64,000 nt of DNA from Streptomyces sp. B21-083 (GTDB lineage Bacteria; Actinomycetota; Actinomycetes; Streptomycetales; Streptomycetaceae), in contig NZ_JARUND010000001.1 in the NCBI RefSeq assembly GCF_036898825.1, positions 3,782,001-3,846,000 on the forward strand, read 5' to 3'. Numbering within the stretch: the first letter of the stretch is position 1; the number at the start of each line of letters is the position of its first letter. The notes beneath the pieces were generated by a model, which worked only from the letters and a program-made list of their open reading frames with translations, did no database searches and was not told where the DNA came from. The position numbers and the translations under genes were made by a program. Positions 53,745-64,000 of this stretch are shown in pieces.

Positions 53745-54362
53745 ATGAACAAGGTGATGACAAGGACGGTCCGCCGCGCCCCGTCCCACCCGCCGGTACG
53801 CAGGGACACCCGCCGCCCCGGCAGCACCCCGCACCGCACCACCCCGGGCGGAGGCACACCTCGTACACCCCTCCCCCAGGCCACCGCCCCCACCGAAACC
53901 CACCCGGAACCCCGAGTCCCCACCCAGGGCCGGCCACAGGGACAGGGACAGCACCCCGAACAGCACAGGACACCCACCCGCCCCCTCCAGAACCCCTCCC
54001 AGCCGCCCCGAGCTCTTCCCCAGCTCCAACCCACCGACCTCTTCGCCGACCGCCTCCTGGCGGTCCTGAGCGGCGAACGCCCCGTCCACAGCATGCTCCG
54101 CCACACCGTGGGCCGCGCCTACGACGAACTGGCCTGGCTCGCGGAGCGCGGCCCTCTGCGCACCCGCGGCACCCGCCCCGTCGTCCGCGACGTGGGCTAC
54201 TACGAGCCCAGCCGGGGCGCCCTGGAGGCCTTCGCCCGCATCGGCGCCGGCGACCAGCTTCGCGCGATGGCCTTCCGCCTGGAACTGGGCCGGGACTTCC
54301 GCTGGCGCTGCACGGCGGTGGAACTGGGCGGCCCCCGAAGGCCACACACAGCGGACGACTAG
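53745..54362 (+). CDS. Rv3235-family protein
   Basis: 205 residues from ATG 53745. The first ~100 are proline/threonine/arginine-rich and disordered. The C-terminal ~100 residues (TDLFADRLLAVLSGERPVHS, LRHTVGRAYDELAWLAERG, FRLELGRDFRWRCTAVELG) match the Rv3235 family found next to secA in actinobacteria. Function unknown; an accessory role to SecA-dependent export is only guessed from position. It ends 116 nt from secA, convergent, with a terminator between. Confidence 0.85.
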   Translation: MNKVMTRTVRRAPSHPPVRRDTRRPGSTPHRTTPGGGTPRTPLPQATAPTETHPEPRVPTQGRPQGQGQHPEQHRTPTRPLQNPSQPPRALPQLQPTDLFADRLLAVLSGERPVHSMLRHTVGRAYDELAWLAERGPLRTRGTRPVVRDVGYYEPSRGALEAFARIGAGDQLRAMAFRLELGRDFRWRCTAVELGGPRRPHTADD

Positions 54363-54371
54363 TCCTCAAAC

Positions 54372-54409
54372 CGAAGAGCCGGCCACCCCGCAGGATGCCC
54401 GGCTCTTCG
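54372..54409. terminator. Terminator between Rv3235-like gene and secA
   Basis: CGAAGAGCCGG (54372-54382) pairs with CCGGCTCTTCG (54399-54409) around a 16-nt loop, between the convergent ends at 54362 and 54478. Confidence 0.85.
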
Positions 54410-54477
54410 AACAGCACGTCAGCGACGACCCACAGTCACTGCCGCACCACAACTACCGCTGCTCTACTACCTACTAC

Positions 54478-57300
<2,823 letters not shown>

Positions 57301-57544
57301 GGGGGTTGGTCTCCTTGCCGGTCGGGCCGGGACGGTCGGTTTCCATTGTCTTAACTGAGCAACGGCCATCGTATGCGAGGACCCCGCCAAGCCGGGAGGT
57401 CTGCCGACGGGACAGCCATAAGGAGAACGGCCGGGAGTCACGGATGGTGCCGCGCCCCACCCACGAATTGCACGAATTGTGATCACGAACTCACGCACAG
57501 CAAAAGGGATGGCGCCCTCATCCCGCCCCGAGCAGAATCGGCCG

Positions 57545-58120
57545 ATGGACCCCGTCACTCTCGCCACCGACCGTCTGCTCCTGCGCACGGTCGGCCCCCA
57601 CGACACGGACGCCGTGTACGCCGCGGTGCAGGACCCCGACATCCAGCGCTGGACGACGATCCCGTCGCCCTACCTCCCCGAACACGCCCATGGCTTCACC
57701 TCCCAGCTGGTGCCCGACGGTTGGGCGGACGGCTCGATGTTCACGTTCGGCGTCTTCCTCCCCGAAGGGGAGGAACTGGTGGGCATGCTCGCCCTGACCA
57801 TGCGCTCCCTGGGAGTGGCCGAGGTCGGCTTCTGGGCCGACAAGGCCCACCGGGGAAACGGCTACATCACCGAGGCCACGATCACCGCCTCCCGCTGGGC
57901 CTTCACCCACATGTCGGTGGACCGCGTGGAGTGGCGGGCGGAAGTAGGCAACACGGCGTCCCGGACAGCGGCGGAACGGGCCGGCTTCACCATGGAGGGC
58001 ACCCTGCGCTCAGCGATCAACAACAAGGGAGTACGCCGAGACTGCTGGGTCGCTTCCCTACTCCCCTCAGACCTGGGCCTCCCTTCCTCGGCCCCATACC
58101 TCCCACTCCCCACCACCTGA
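57545..58120 (+). CDS. GNAT-family N-acetyltransferase
   Basis: 191 residues from ATG 57545 ([20 protein letters not shown]). RimJ-like GNAT fold: [19 protein letters not shown] holds the acetyl-CoA loop (R/Q-x-x-G-x-G/A type), followed by [20 protein letters not shown] and [11 protein letters not shown]. It probably acetylates an N-terminus or small amine; substrate unknown. Its TGA is the first three bases of a 37-nt tandem repeat array. Confidence 0.92.
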   Translation: MDPVTLATDRLLLRTVGPHDTDAVYAAVQDPDIQRWTTIPSPYLPEHAHGFTSQLVPDGWADGSMFTFGVFLPEGEELVGMLALTMRSLGVAEVGFWADKAHRGNGYITEATITASRWAFTHMSVDRVEWRAEVGNTASRTAAERAGFTMEGTLRSAINNKGVRRDCWVASLLPSDLGLPSSAPYLPLPTT

Positions 58121-58265
58121 GGACGAGACCCGCAACTCCAACCTGTCCGACGCCTGAGGACGAAGCCCGCATCTCCAGCCCGTCCGACGTACAAGGACGA
58201 GGCCCGCAACTCCAACCCGTCCGACGTACAAGGACGAGGCCCGCACCTCCAGCCCGTCCGGCGTT
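58118..58265. repeat. Four 37-nt tandem repeats starting in the GNAT stop codon
   Basis: Units start at 58118, 58155, 58192 and 58229, each of the form (TGA/CAA)GGACGAGGCCCGCAACTCC followed by AACCCGTCCGACGTA. Units differ by a few bases. They are derived from the 5' part of the dispersed repeat that follows at once. There are no spacers, so this is not a CRISPR array. Confidence 0.92.
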
Positions 58266-58320
58266 TGAGGACAAGGCCCGTTCAGGGCCGGCAGGGGGGT
58301 CTGGGGGCGCAGCCCCCAGG
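58247..58320. repeat. Dispersed Streptomyces intergenic repeat, full copy
   Basis: AGCCCGTCCGGCGTTTGAGG, then ACAAGGCCCGTTCAGGGCCG and a GC-rich end GGGGGCGCAGCCCCCAGG. Nearly identical to 24172-24246. It can form hairpins (GGCCCGTTCAGGGCC; GGGGGC with GCCCCC) and may terminate the GNAT transcript. Confidence 0.88.
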
Positions 58321-58418
58321 AACGGGATGGGACGGGTAGGGGCGGCGGGGGCGAACTCCCCACACCCCAACCCCCAGCTCACCCCCACTGTCAGTCCCAC
58401 CCCCTATCGTGCGGAGAC

Positions 58419-59615
58419 ATGACGAGCAGCCCACCGCACCCCACCCCCCACACCAACCTCTCCGCCGACGAAGCCCGCCGCATCGCCCTACGCGCACAGG
58501 GCTTCCTGGGCACCCCCAACCGCAAGGCCGGCACTCGCGGCCTCCTCCGCCACCTGGGCGCGGTCCAGCTCGACACGATCTCCGTACTCGCCCGCTCCCA
58601 CGAACTCATCCCGTACGCCCGCCTGGGCGCCATACCGCGCAAGAAAATCGAAGACGCCTACTGGAACCCGGCCCAGCCGAACCCCCATGCCTTCGAGTAC
58701 TGGTCCCACGCCGCCTGCATCCTCCCCGTGGAGGAGTGGCCCCACTTCGCCTTCCGCCGCCGCGCCTACCGCTCCCGCCCCCAGTGGAACCACGACCTCC
58801 CGCCCGGCGTCTACGACCAGGTCATCGAACAGCTCCGCACGCAAGGCCCGCTCACAGCAACGGAGTTGGGCGGCGCTAAGCGCACCAGCGAATGGTGGGA
58901 CTGGTCCGGCACCAAGGTCGCCGTCGAACGCGCCCTGATGTACGGCGAGGTGGTGTGCGTGGAGCGCCGAGGCTGGAAGCGGGTGTACGACCTGGCCGAG
59001 CGCGCCATCCCCGCCACACTGCTGCACGACGAGCTGAACGACGCCGAATGCCTGCGCCGCCTCGTCGGCCTCGCGGGCCAGTCCCTCGGCGTCGGGACCC
59101 GCGCGGACATCGCCGACTACCACCGCCTCAAGGCGGAGCAGGTCGACGCGGTGATCGCGGACTCGGGCCTGGTCCCCGTCACGGTCGAAGGCTGGGGCAA
59201 ACCGGCCTGGGCCGACCCGGCAGCCCTGGAGACACCTGTACGAGGCCGCCACCGCACGACTCTGCTCTCCCCGTTCGACTCCCTGATTTGGGAACGGGCA
59301 CGCACGGAACGGATCTTCGGTTTCACCCACCGCCTGGAGGCCTACGTCCCCAAGCCGAAGCGCGTGCACGGCTACTTCGCGATGCCGGTCCTCGCCGGCG
59401 GCCACCTCGTCGGCCGAGTGGACCCTGCCCGCGAGGGCAACACCCTGGTGGCCAGGCAGGTCACCCTGAACGGCCCGAAGGCGGTCCCGGCGGTGGTTCA
59501 GGCCCTGCTGGAGGCGGCGAGCTGGGTGAACTGCACGAACGTACGAGTGGAACGGGTGGACGCCCCGGACCTACGCGCCCCCCTCACCAGGGAACTGACC
59601 CAGGCCCTCGCATAA
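58419..59615 (+). CDS. YcaQ/AlkX-like DNA glycosylase family protein (HTH_42)
   Basis: 398 residues from ATG 58419. Three winged-helix-like units of the HTH_42 family. The catalytic QxD motif of YcaQ-type glycosylases is present in LGAVQLDTISVLARSHELIP (about residues 47-66). Other family blocks are EYWSHAACILP, LLSPFDSLIWERARTERIFGF and the final YFAMPVLAGGHLVGRVD. Family members remove bulky alkyl lesions or unhook interstrand crosslinks; in producers they can give self-resistance. Here it is between a GNAT gene and a response regulator with no biosynthetic genes in sight, so general repair is more likely. Confidence 0.9.
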   Translation: MTSSPPHPTPHTNLSADEARRIALRAQGFLGTPNRKAGTRGLLRHLGAVQLDTISVLARSHELIPYARLGAIPRKKIEDAYWNPAQPNPHAFEYWSHAACILPVEEWPHFAFRRRAYRSRPQWNHDLPPGVYDQVIEQLRTQGPLTATELGGAKRTSEWWDWSGTKVAVERALMYGEVVCVERRGWKRVYDLAERAIPATLLHDELNDAECLRRLVGLAGQSLGVGTRADIADYHRLKAEQVDAVIADSGLVPVTVEGWGKPAWADPAALETPVRGRHRTTLLSPFDSLIWERARTERIFGFTHRLEAYVPKPKRVHGYFAMPVLAGGHLVGRVDPAREGNTLVARQVTLNGPKAVPAVVQALLEAASWVNCTNVRVERVDAPDLRAPLTRELTQALA

Positions 59616-59631
59616 CCGGTGACCGGTCGCT

Positions 59632-60378
59632 CTACCGGATCTCGAGGATCTTCTCCCGCATCGCGTAAACCACCGCCTCCATCCTGGAGTGCAGCTGCAG
59701 CTTCTCCAGGATGTTGCGCACATGGTTCTTCACGGTGTTCTCGGAGATGAACAACTCCTTGGCGATGTCACGGTTGTTCATGCCGGTGGCGACGAGCTTG
59801 AGCACTTCCAGTTCGCGCTCCGTGAGCCGGGGCGCCGGCACCAGTCGCCGCTCGTCCGTCCGCTGGATCATCGACTTGAATTCGGTGAGGAGTTTTGACG
59901 CCATCGAGGGGCTGATCTGCGACTGCCCGTCGGCCACCGCACGAATGGCCGTGGCCACCTCGTCCGTGGAGATCTCCTTGAGGAGATAGCCGGTCGCACC
60001 CGCCTTGATCGCCTCGTAGAGATCTGCTTCCTCATCGCTGATCGTCAACATGATGATCTTGGCGCTGGGCACGACCTCCTTGATGGAGGTGCACGCCTCG
60101 ATCCCGCCGCGCTTCGGCATCCGTACGTCCATCAGGACGATGTCCGGCAACAGGTCGGCCGCCTTGTCGACAGCCTCCGCCCCGTCCCCGGCCTCGCCGA
60201 CGACCTGGATGTCCTCCTCGGCCGCGAGCACGATCTCCAGTCCACGGCGGAAGAGCGCGTGGTCGTCCACGACAAGAACCCTGATCGGCTCCTTGCGCGA
60301 GGTGCCCGCGTCCGGGCCCATGCCGGTGACGCCGTCGTCGGCATCCTCGACCCGCATCGGTCCGAAGCTGTCCGCCAT
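59632..60378 (-). CDS. LuxR/NarL-family response regulator
   Basis: 248 residues from ATG 60378 with an excellent ribosome site (GGGGGAGGA). Receiver domain (about 32-150): [15 protein letters not shown], phosphoacceptor aspartate in [14 protein letters not shown], lysine in GYLLKEI. The C-terminal LuxR HTH has [20 protein letters not shown] and [17 protein letters not shown]. No sensor kinase gene lies beside it, so it is an orphan here. Located downstream of hpf, which in S. coelicolor has an equivalent neighbour; a link to dormancy is only an inference. Confidence 0.93.
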   Translation of the reverse strand: MADSFGPMRVEDADDGVTGMGPDAGTSRKEPIRVLVVDDHALFRRGLEIVLAAEEDIQVVGEAGDGAEAVDKAADLLPDIVLMDVRMPKRGGIEACTSIKEVVPSAKIIMLTISDEEADLYEAIKAGATGYLLKEISTDEVATAIRAVADGQSQISPSMASKLLTEFKSMIQRTDERRLVPAPRLTERELEVLKLVATGMNNRDIAKELFISENTVKNHVRNILEKLQLHSRMEAVVYAMREKILEIR

Positions 60379-60583
60379 CGTTCCTCCCCCTGAAGGCTGT
60401 GGCCCGTGGTTCTGTGCCATCGCCAACCCAAGGCAACGGCCCACCGGTTGGACCGTTGCGGCCATGATTCCATGCCCGGGCGACAGTGCAGTGACAGAGC
60501 GGGCCCCGAAGGGGTCGTACACGGGTGCCCCTGGGGGCGCACACGCGCTCCAGGGGCACCCGCTCGGCTGTCACCGGGGGCGG

Positions 60584-61282
60584 TCAACCGCCCAGCGTGC
60601 CACCCGCCGCCGGGGAGTGCGTCTCCTGGTGGGCGACCATCGGGTCCGTGTTGAGGTGGATCACGCCGTAGTCGTAGGCGTGCCGCCGGTAGACGACGCT
60701 CGGTTCCTTGGTCTCGGAGTCGACGAACAGGTAGAAGTCGTGCCCGACCAGTTCCATCTCGTAGAGAGCCTGGTCGAGCGTCATCGGCGAGGCGACGTGG
60801 GTCTTCTCGCGGACGATGAGGGGGCCTTCGCCCTTCACTTCCAGCGAGCCGATCCTCTTGACGGGCACGCCGTCCGCGTCTTCCTCGTGGACGGGGTGAC
60901 CGTTGCCGTTCAGCGTTGCCGCGTCCGGGACGTGGTCGGCGACCTCGGCGGCTGTCAGCCGGCCGGCGCCTCGGCGGGTGTAACGCTTGTCGTGCTGCTT
61001 GCGCAGCCGGGCCTCGAGCTTGTCCGCAGCGAGGTCGAGTGCCGCGTACGGGTCGCTTGCCGCTGCTTCCGCCCGGATCACCGGACCGCGGGAGTGGAGC
61101 GTGATCTCCACTCGGTCGGAGCGGTCGGCCTGCCGGGGGTTGGGCTCCTTGGACACCTCTACGTCGAGGCTGATCACCTTGCCGTCGAGCTTCTGGATTC
61201 TGTCCAGCTTCAACTTCTCGGCGACGTGCTTCCGGAACCGCTCGGGCACCTCGGTCTTGCGTCCCTTGACGACGATGTCCAC
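60584..61282 (-). CDS. hpf: Ribosome hibernation-promoting factor, long form
   Basis: 232 residues from GTG 61282 (ribosome site GGAG). The N-terminal domain (about 1-105, MDIVVKGRKTEVPERFRKHV, DPYAALDLAADKLEARLRK) binds the 30S decoding site. After a linker, the C-terminal dimerisation domain (about 165-225) has MTLDQALYEMELVGHDFYLF and VVYRRHAYDYGVIHL. Long HPF makes 100S ribosome dimers in stationary phase. Gene is followed 205 nt later by the response regulator on the same strand. Confidence 0.95.
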   Translation of the reverse strand: MDIVVKGRKTEVPERFRKHVAEKLKLDRIQKLDGKVISLDVEVSKEPNPRQADRSDRVEITLHSRGPVIRAEAAASDPYAALDLAADKLEARLRKQHDKRYTRRGAGRLTAAEVADHVPDAATLNGNGHPVHEEDADGVPVKRIGSLEVKGEGPLIVREKTHVASPMTLDQALYEMELVGHDFYLFVDSETKEPSVVYRRHAYDYGVIHLNTDPMVAHQETHSPAAGGTLGG

Positions 61283-61597
61283 GCAGAACTCCGTTCCCGG
61301 ATCGCTCCGCTTCAGTGGCGAAGCGTCTCCCTTTCGCACCAGGCTCCGGTGTGCTCCGGAACCTCGGACTCGGTGACTTCCACCTCCTCCTCCCCCATGG
61401 GCAAGATCCCCACGCGGCAGGCCGGGGTGATTAAGCAAAACCCGCAGCACGGCATTCGGATTTTCGAGGTGTGGCCTGCGGCTTTCCCTCACAACCGAAC
61501 ATATCTCGCCCGGACGGATGCCGTCACCCTCTACTGCCGCGTACCTCCGTTCCAGTTAATTGGCCCTCTCACTACCTGCAACGATGCAAGTTCGCGG
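61283..61597. other. Gene-free spacer between comF and hpf
   Basis: 315 nt, noticeably more AT-rich than its surroundings (for example AAGCAAAACCC and GTTAATTGG-like stretches near 61430 and 61555), as expected for the hpf promoter region on the minus strand. No clear terminator after comF and no ORF is seen. Confidence 0.4.
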
Positions 61598-62497
61598 TCA
61601 GTTCCGGTTTATTTCGAAAGAATCAGGCGTCGCCGCGACCACAGCCGCGCAGATCATGCCTCCGAAGGTGCCAGGCGCCACCATTGCCGACACTCCTGAC
61701 CTCCGCTCCACATCCACGGCCGTGACTCCCGTGCACCGCTGCACTCTGCCTTCCCGTCCCGCTTCCGAGTACACGGCATTTCTCACTCCTCTCACTTTTC
61801 CCACCTCTCCCGACCGTCCCGCCCCGTCCGCCCCTGCCGTCTCCCCGTACCCGACCGCTTCCCGCACGGCACGGGCGGCCTCGGCCAGCGAGGCTCCCGT
61901 CGTCATCAGGTCGTCGACCAGGACGACCGCACCCGCACCGGCCAGCAGCCGCCCGCCCCCGGCGGCCACGCTCAGGGCGCCCGCGAGATTGTCCAGCCGC
62001 TCCCGGGAGTTGAGGCCCGCCTGATCGGCCACCGCACGCCGCTGCCGCAATACCGCCAGCACCCGGGCCGACGTACCGGACCCGCGCAGCTCACCCGCCG
62101 CGGCGAGCGCGATACGCCGAGCCGGATCATGCCCCCGGTCCCGCACAGCCCGGCGCGCGGACGGTACAGGGACGAGCAGCACGCCCGTACCCTCGCGCAG
62201 AGCCCCGGCCGGCCCCGCCCGCACAGCTCCCGCCAGCGCCGTCCCGAGCGGACCCGCGAGTGCCAGCGCACCCCTTTCCTTGTGCGCGAGGAGTACCGCG
62301 CGCACCTCGTCCTTGTACCGGACCGCCGCGTGCACGACCGGCAGCCCGAGCGGCTCCGGCACCGGTCGCACCCTGCTGGACGCGGCCCCGTTCAGAGCGG
62401 CACGGCACTCCGGGCAGAGCACCGTACGCGGCCTTCCGCAGCCCCCGCACTCAGCCGGCAGCACCAGGTCGCCGAGATCCTGCCACCAGCCCCGCAT
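61598..62497 (-). CDS. ComF-family phosphoribosyltransferase-like protein
   Basis: 299 residues from ATG 62497; GTG 62506 is possible. An N-terminal zinc finger has four cysteines (CGGCGRPRTVLCPEC, about 17-31). The PRTase core has YKDEVRAVLLAHKERG, VPVPSARRAVRDRGHDPARR and the PRPP loop VVLVDDLMTTGASLAEA. A C-terminal extension of about 65 residues (from about 235) is not typical. Competence-related ComF function is known in other bacteria; the role in Streptomyces is uncertain. Located between lpqB and hpf. Confidence 0.9.
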   Translation of the reverse strand: MRGWWQDLGDLVLPAECGGCGRPRTVLCPECRAALNGAASSRVRPVPEPLGLPVVHAAVRYKDEVRAVLLAHKERGALALAGPLGTALAGAVRAGPAGALREGTGVLLVPVPSARRAVRDRGHDPARRIALAAAGELRGSGTSARVLAVLRQRRAVADQAGLNSRERLDNLAGALSVAAGGGRLLAGAGAVVLVDDLMTTGASLAEAARAVREAVGYGETAGADGAGRSGEVGKVRGVRNAVYSEAGREGRVQRCTGVTAVDVERRSGVSAMVAPGTFGGMICAAVVAATPDSFEINRN

Positions 62498-62730
62498 GCC
62501 CACCACTGTGCCAACACCGGCACCACCCTGCCACCCCTGTGGAAAACGCCCTGTGGACAACTCCACGCCCCCCACGGACAGCACCCGAAAACACCGACGG
62601 CCCGCCGGACATCCGACGAGCCGTCCCCTCCACCACCCCACCCGGATCCACGGCCCAGCCCCGAGCCCCGAGCCCCGAAGACCATCGACCCGTTGATCCG
62701 TCGCGCCGTCGCCCCGAAAAGGCCGGCGAC

Positions 62731-64000
62731 TCACCCTGGATACACCGGAGCCGACCCCTCCTTGACCAGCTTCTGCCACTTGGACCCGGACAGCAGCCGC
62801 ACGATCCCGTCCTCCTCCGAGTACGCCACCAGCGGCATCCGCTCGTCCTCGGACGCGGCGATGCTCTTCACGCCGGTCAGCGCGGCCGGCGCCGACCCCA
62901 CCGGCGTCGAGCCGTCGACCTGCACGTATCCCATCTGCTGAACACCGCCCTGCTCACGCCCCACCACCACGAGCCGACTGTCCCCGGCCCACGACATGGC
63001 GGTGACCTCCTCCAACTGCGGTGTCACGGAATGGAGTTCGAGGACCGACACGACCGACTGCTCCCCGGTCCGCTGCCCCTTCGTCTGCTGCGCCGTCGTC
63101 TTCTCCTGAGCCGACCCGCCCGACGTCTGCGCCGACCGCTCGTCCCGCTCGATCCGCCCGATGTACAGGGACCGCAGGCCGTCCTTCTCTACGATGAGCG
63201 CGATCCGCACCCCGTCGGCAGCCACCCGTACCGCTTCGACATGCCCGTCGAGCCCCGGCGTCCTCACCTCCAGCGGCTCGCCCGCCCCCTTCTCCAGGAA
63301 CAGCAGCCGGGGCTTCTTGGGGTCGCGGTCGGCCACCCACAGGTCGCCGTCACCGTCCCAGCTGGGTGTGGTCAGACGGTCGGCCTTGGTGGTGCCCTGA
63401 CTGGTCAGCACGGGCTCACCGAGCGACCCGCCCGACACCAGCGACCCGACGTAGAGCGAGGCCCCGTCCAGCGAGACCCCGGCCGCGCTGCCCTCGTCGC
63501 GCGAGACCGCCGCGGACCGCAGTTGCTTCTCGCCCTCGCCGAGCGCGCCCGGCACCGGCGTGACATCGGCGGCTGCTTCGAGACTGTCGCCCGCCACGCG
63601 TACGAGGCGGTGCTTGCCGTCGATGAAGTACTGGAACTCGGGGTGCTCCACCACACCACGCGCGGCGACGGTCGCGACCTGTTCCTTGCGCAGGACGCAC
63701 AGCTGGGTGCCGTTGGCGCGCTGCAGCGCGACCTCGTCGACCCCCGTGGGGGTCAGGTCCTGCAGTGTGTAGAGGAGTTGGGCGGCCATCTCGGTGCACT
63801 TGGCGGACCCGACCCGGCTCGCCTTGTCGTTGAGCGGCACCGTCAACCGGTTCTGGTCGTCGGGGGTCAGCGAGGTGACGCCCTTCCTGAGCGCCGTACC
63901 GGTGGGGAAACTCGACCTGACGACCGGTCCCAGCCAGCGCGAGGGCCCCGCCAGCAGCGAACTCACCGTCTGCGTCATCGGGTCGACCTTCTTGCGGACA
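62731..64000 (-). CDS. lpqB: LpqB-family lipoprotein (5' part beyond window edge)
   Basis: The frame is open through the right edge; 423 codons are visible of about 600 expected. The visible part starts inside the GerMN region (SLLAGPSRWLGPVVRSSFPTG, later PLNDKASRVGSAKCTEMAAQLL) followed by the LpqB beta-propeller (VASY-like blades such as WDGDGDLWVADRDPKKPRLL and VEAVRVAADGVRIALIVE). LpqB interacts with the sensor kinase MtrB in actinobacteria; mtrA and mtrB are expected just upstream, outside this window. An internal ATG at 63978 is not the true start. Confidence 0.93.
   Translation of the reverse strand, partial: VRKKVDPMTQTVSSLLAGPSRWLGPVVRSSFPTGTALRKGVTSLTPDDQNRLTVPLNDKASRVGSAKCTEMAAQLLYTLQDLTPTGVDEVALQRANGTQLCVLRKEQVATVAARGVVEHPEFQYFIDGKHRLVRVAGDSLEAAADVTPVPGALGEGEKQLRSAAVSRDEGSAAGVSLDGASLYVGSLVSGGSLGEPVLTSQGTTKADRLTTPSWDGDGDLWVADRDPKKPRLLFLEKGAGEPLEVRTPGLDGHVEAVRVAADGVRIALIVEKDGLRSLYIGRIERDERSAQTSGGSAQEKTTAQQTKGQRTGEQSVVSVLELHSVTPQLEEVTAMSWAGDSRLVVVGREQGGVQQMGYVQVDGSTPVGSAPAALTGVKSIAASEDERMPLVAYSEEDGIVRLLSGSKWQKLVKEGSAPVYPG

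Noticed and set aside
58118..58265. 37-nt repeats as a CRISPR array
   Set aside because: Units abut directly with no spacers, and no cas genes are present.

Overview
This is a high-GC actinobacterial chromosome segment, almost certainly Streptomyces. The evidence is the strongly GC-biased third codon positions, GTG and TTG starts, the pkaB/pkaA kinase pair, an LAETG sortase substrate, a WhiJ-type regulator followed by a DUF397 protein, a 1657-residue NAD-glutamate dehydrogenase, and the block secA - response regulator - hpf - comF - lpqB. Nearly all genes are housekeeping or conserved genus genes; the clearest accessory stretch is about 7.8-17.1 kb.

Layout. (a) 1-7.8 kb, mostly minus strand: tRNA t6A modification (tsaB fragment, tsaE), an alpha/beta hydrolase, alanine racemase, an L,D-transpeptidase, the fused NAD(P)HX repair enzyme and holo-ACP synthase. 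A 59-residue ORF under an iron-box-like site lies at 984-1163, and the 3' end of the NAD(P)HX repair gene is present in three tandem 152-bp copies. (b) 7.8-17.1 kb, accessory: two related proteins of unknown function, an Rpn-like nuclease, an HATPase/XRE/DUF397 regulatory triad, and a 1491-residue secreted polymorphic-toxin candidate overlapping a putative immunity gene. (c) 17.3-24 kb: tmRNA, smpB, a C-terminal processing protease, ftsX/ftsE, a zinc-ribbon membrane miniprotein, an LAETG cell-wall protein and prfB. (d) 24-31.8 kb: two Ser/Thr kinases and a divergent FHA/FtsK-like ATPase. (e) 32-46.6 kb: a sugar ABC importer without its own ATPase, then cell-surface polymer genes (GT2-CDP-glycerol transferase fusion, two membrane glycosyltransferases, galE, a TagG/TagH-type exporter, GtrA) interrupted by the ohr/ohrR peroxide module and a TetR regulator. 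(f) 46.7-64 kb: NAD-glutamate dehydrogenase, a HAD hydrolase, Rv3235-like protein, secA, a GNAT protein, a YcaQ-type glycosylase, a LuxR response regulator, hpf, comF and a 5'-truncated lpqB (mtrAB would be expected beyond the right edge).

The most interesting item is the toxin/immunity pair at 11.9-17.1 kb. Next are the tandem duplication of a gene end at 5.5-6.0 kb, a sugar permease carrying an extracytoplasmic Ig-like insertion, the iron-box miniprotein, two very strong G-quadruplex motifs, and a 37-nt tandem array that begins inside a stop codon. From memory of S. coelicolor gene order, the left arm and the part right of tmRNA belong to different chromosomal regions there, so the accessory stretch may mark a rearrangement point. 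No IS element, prophage, CRISPR array or tRNA gene was seen.
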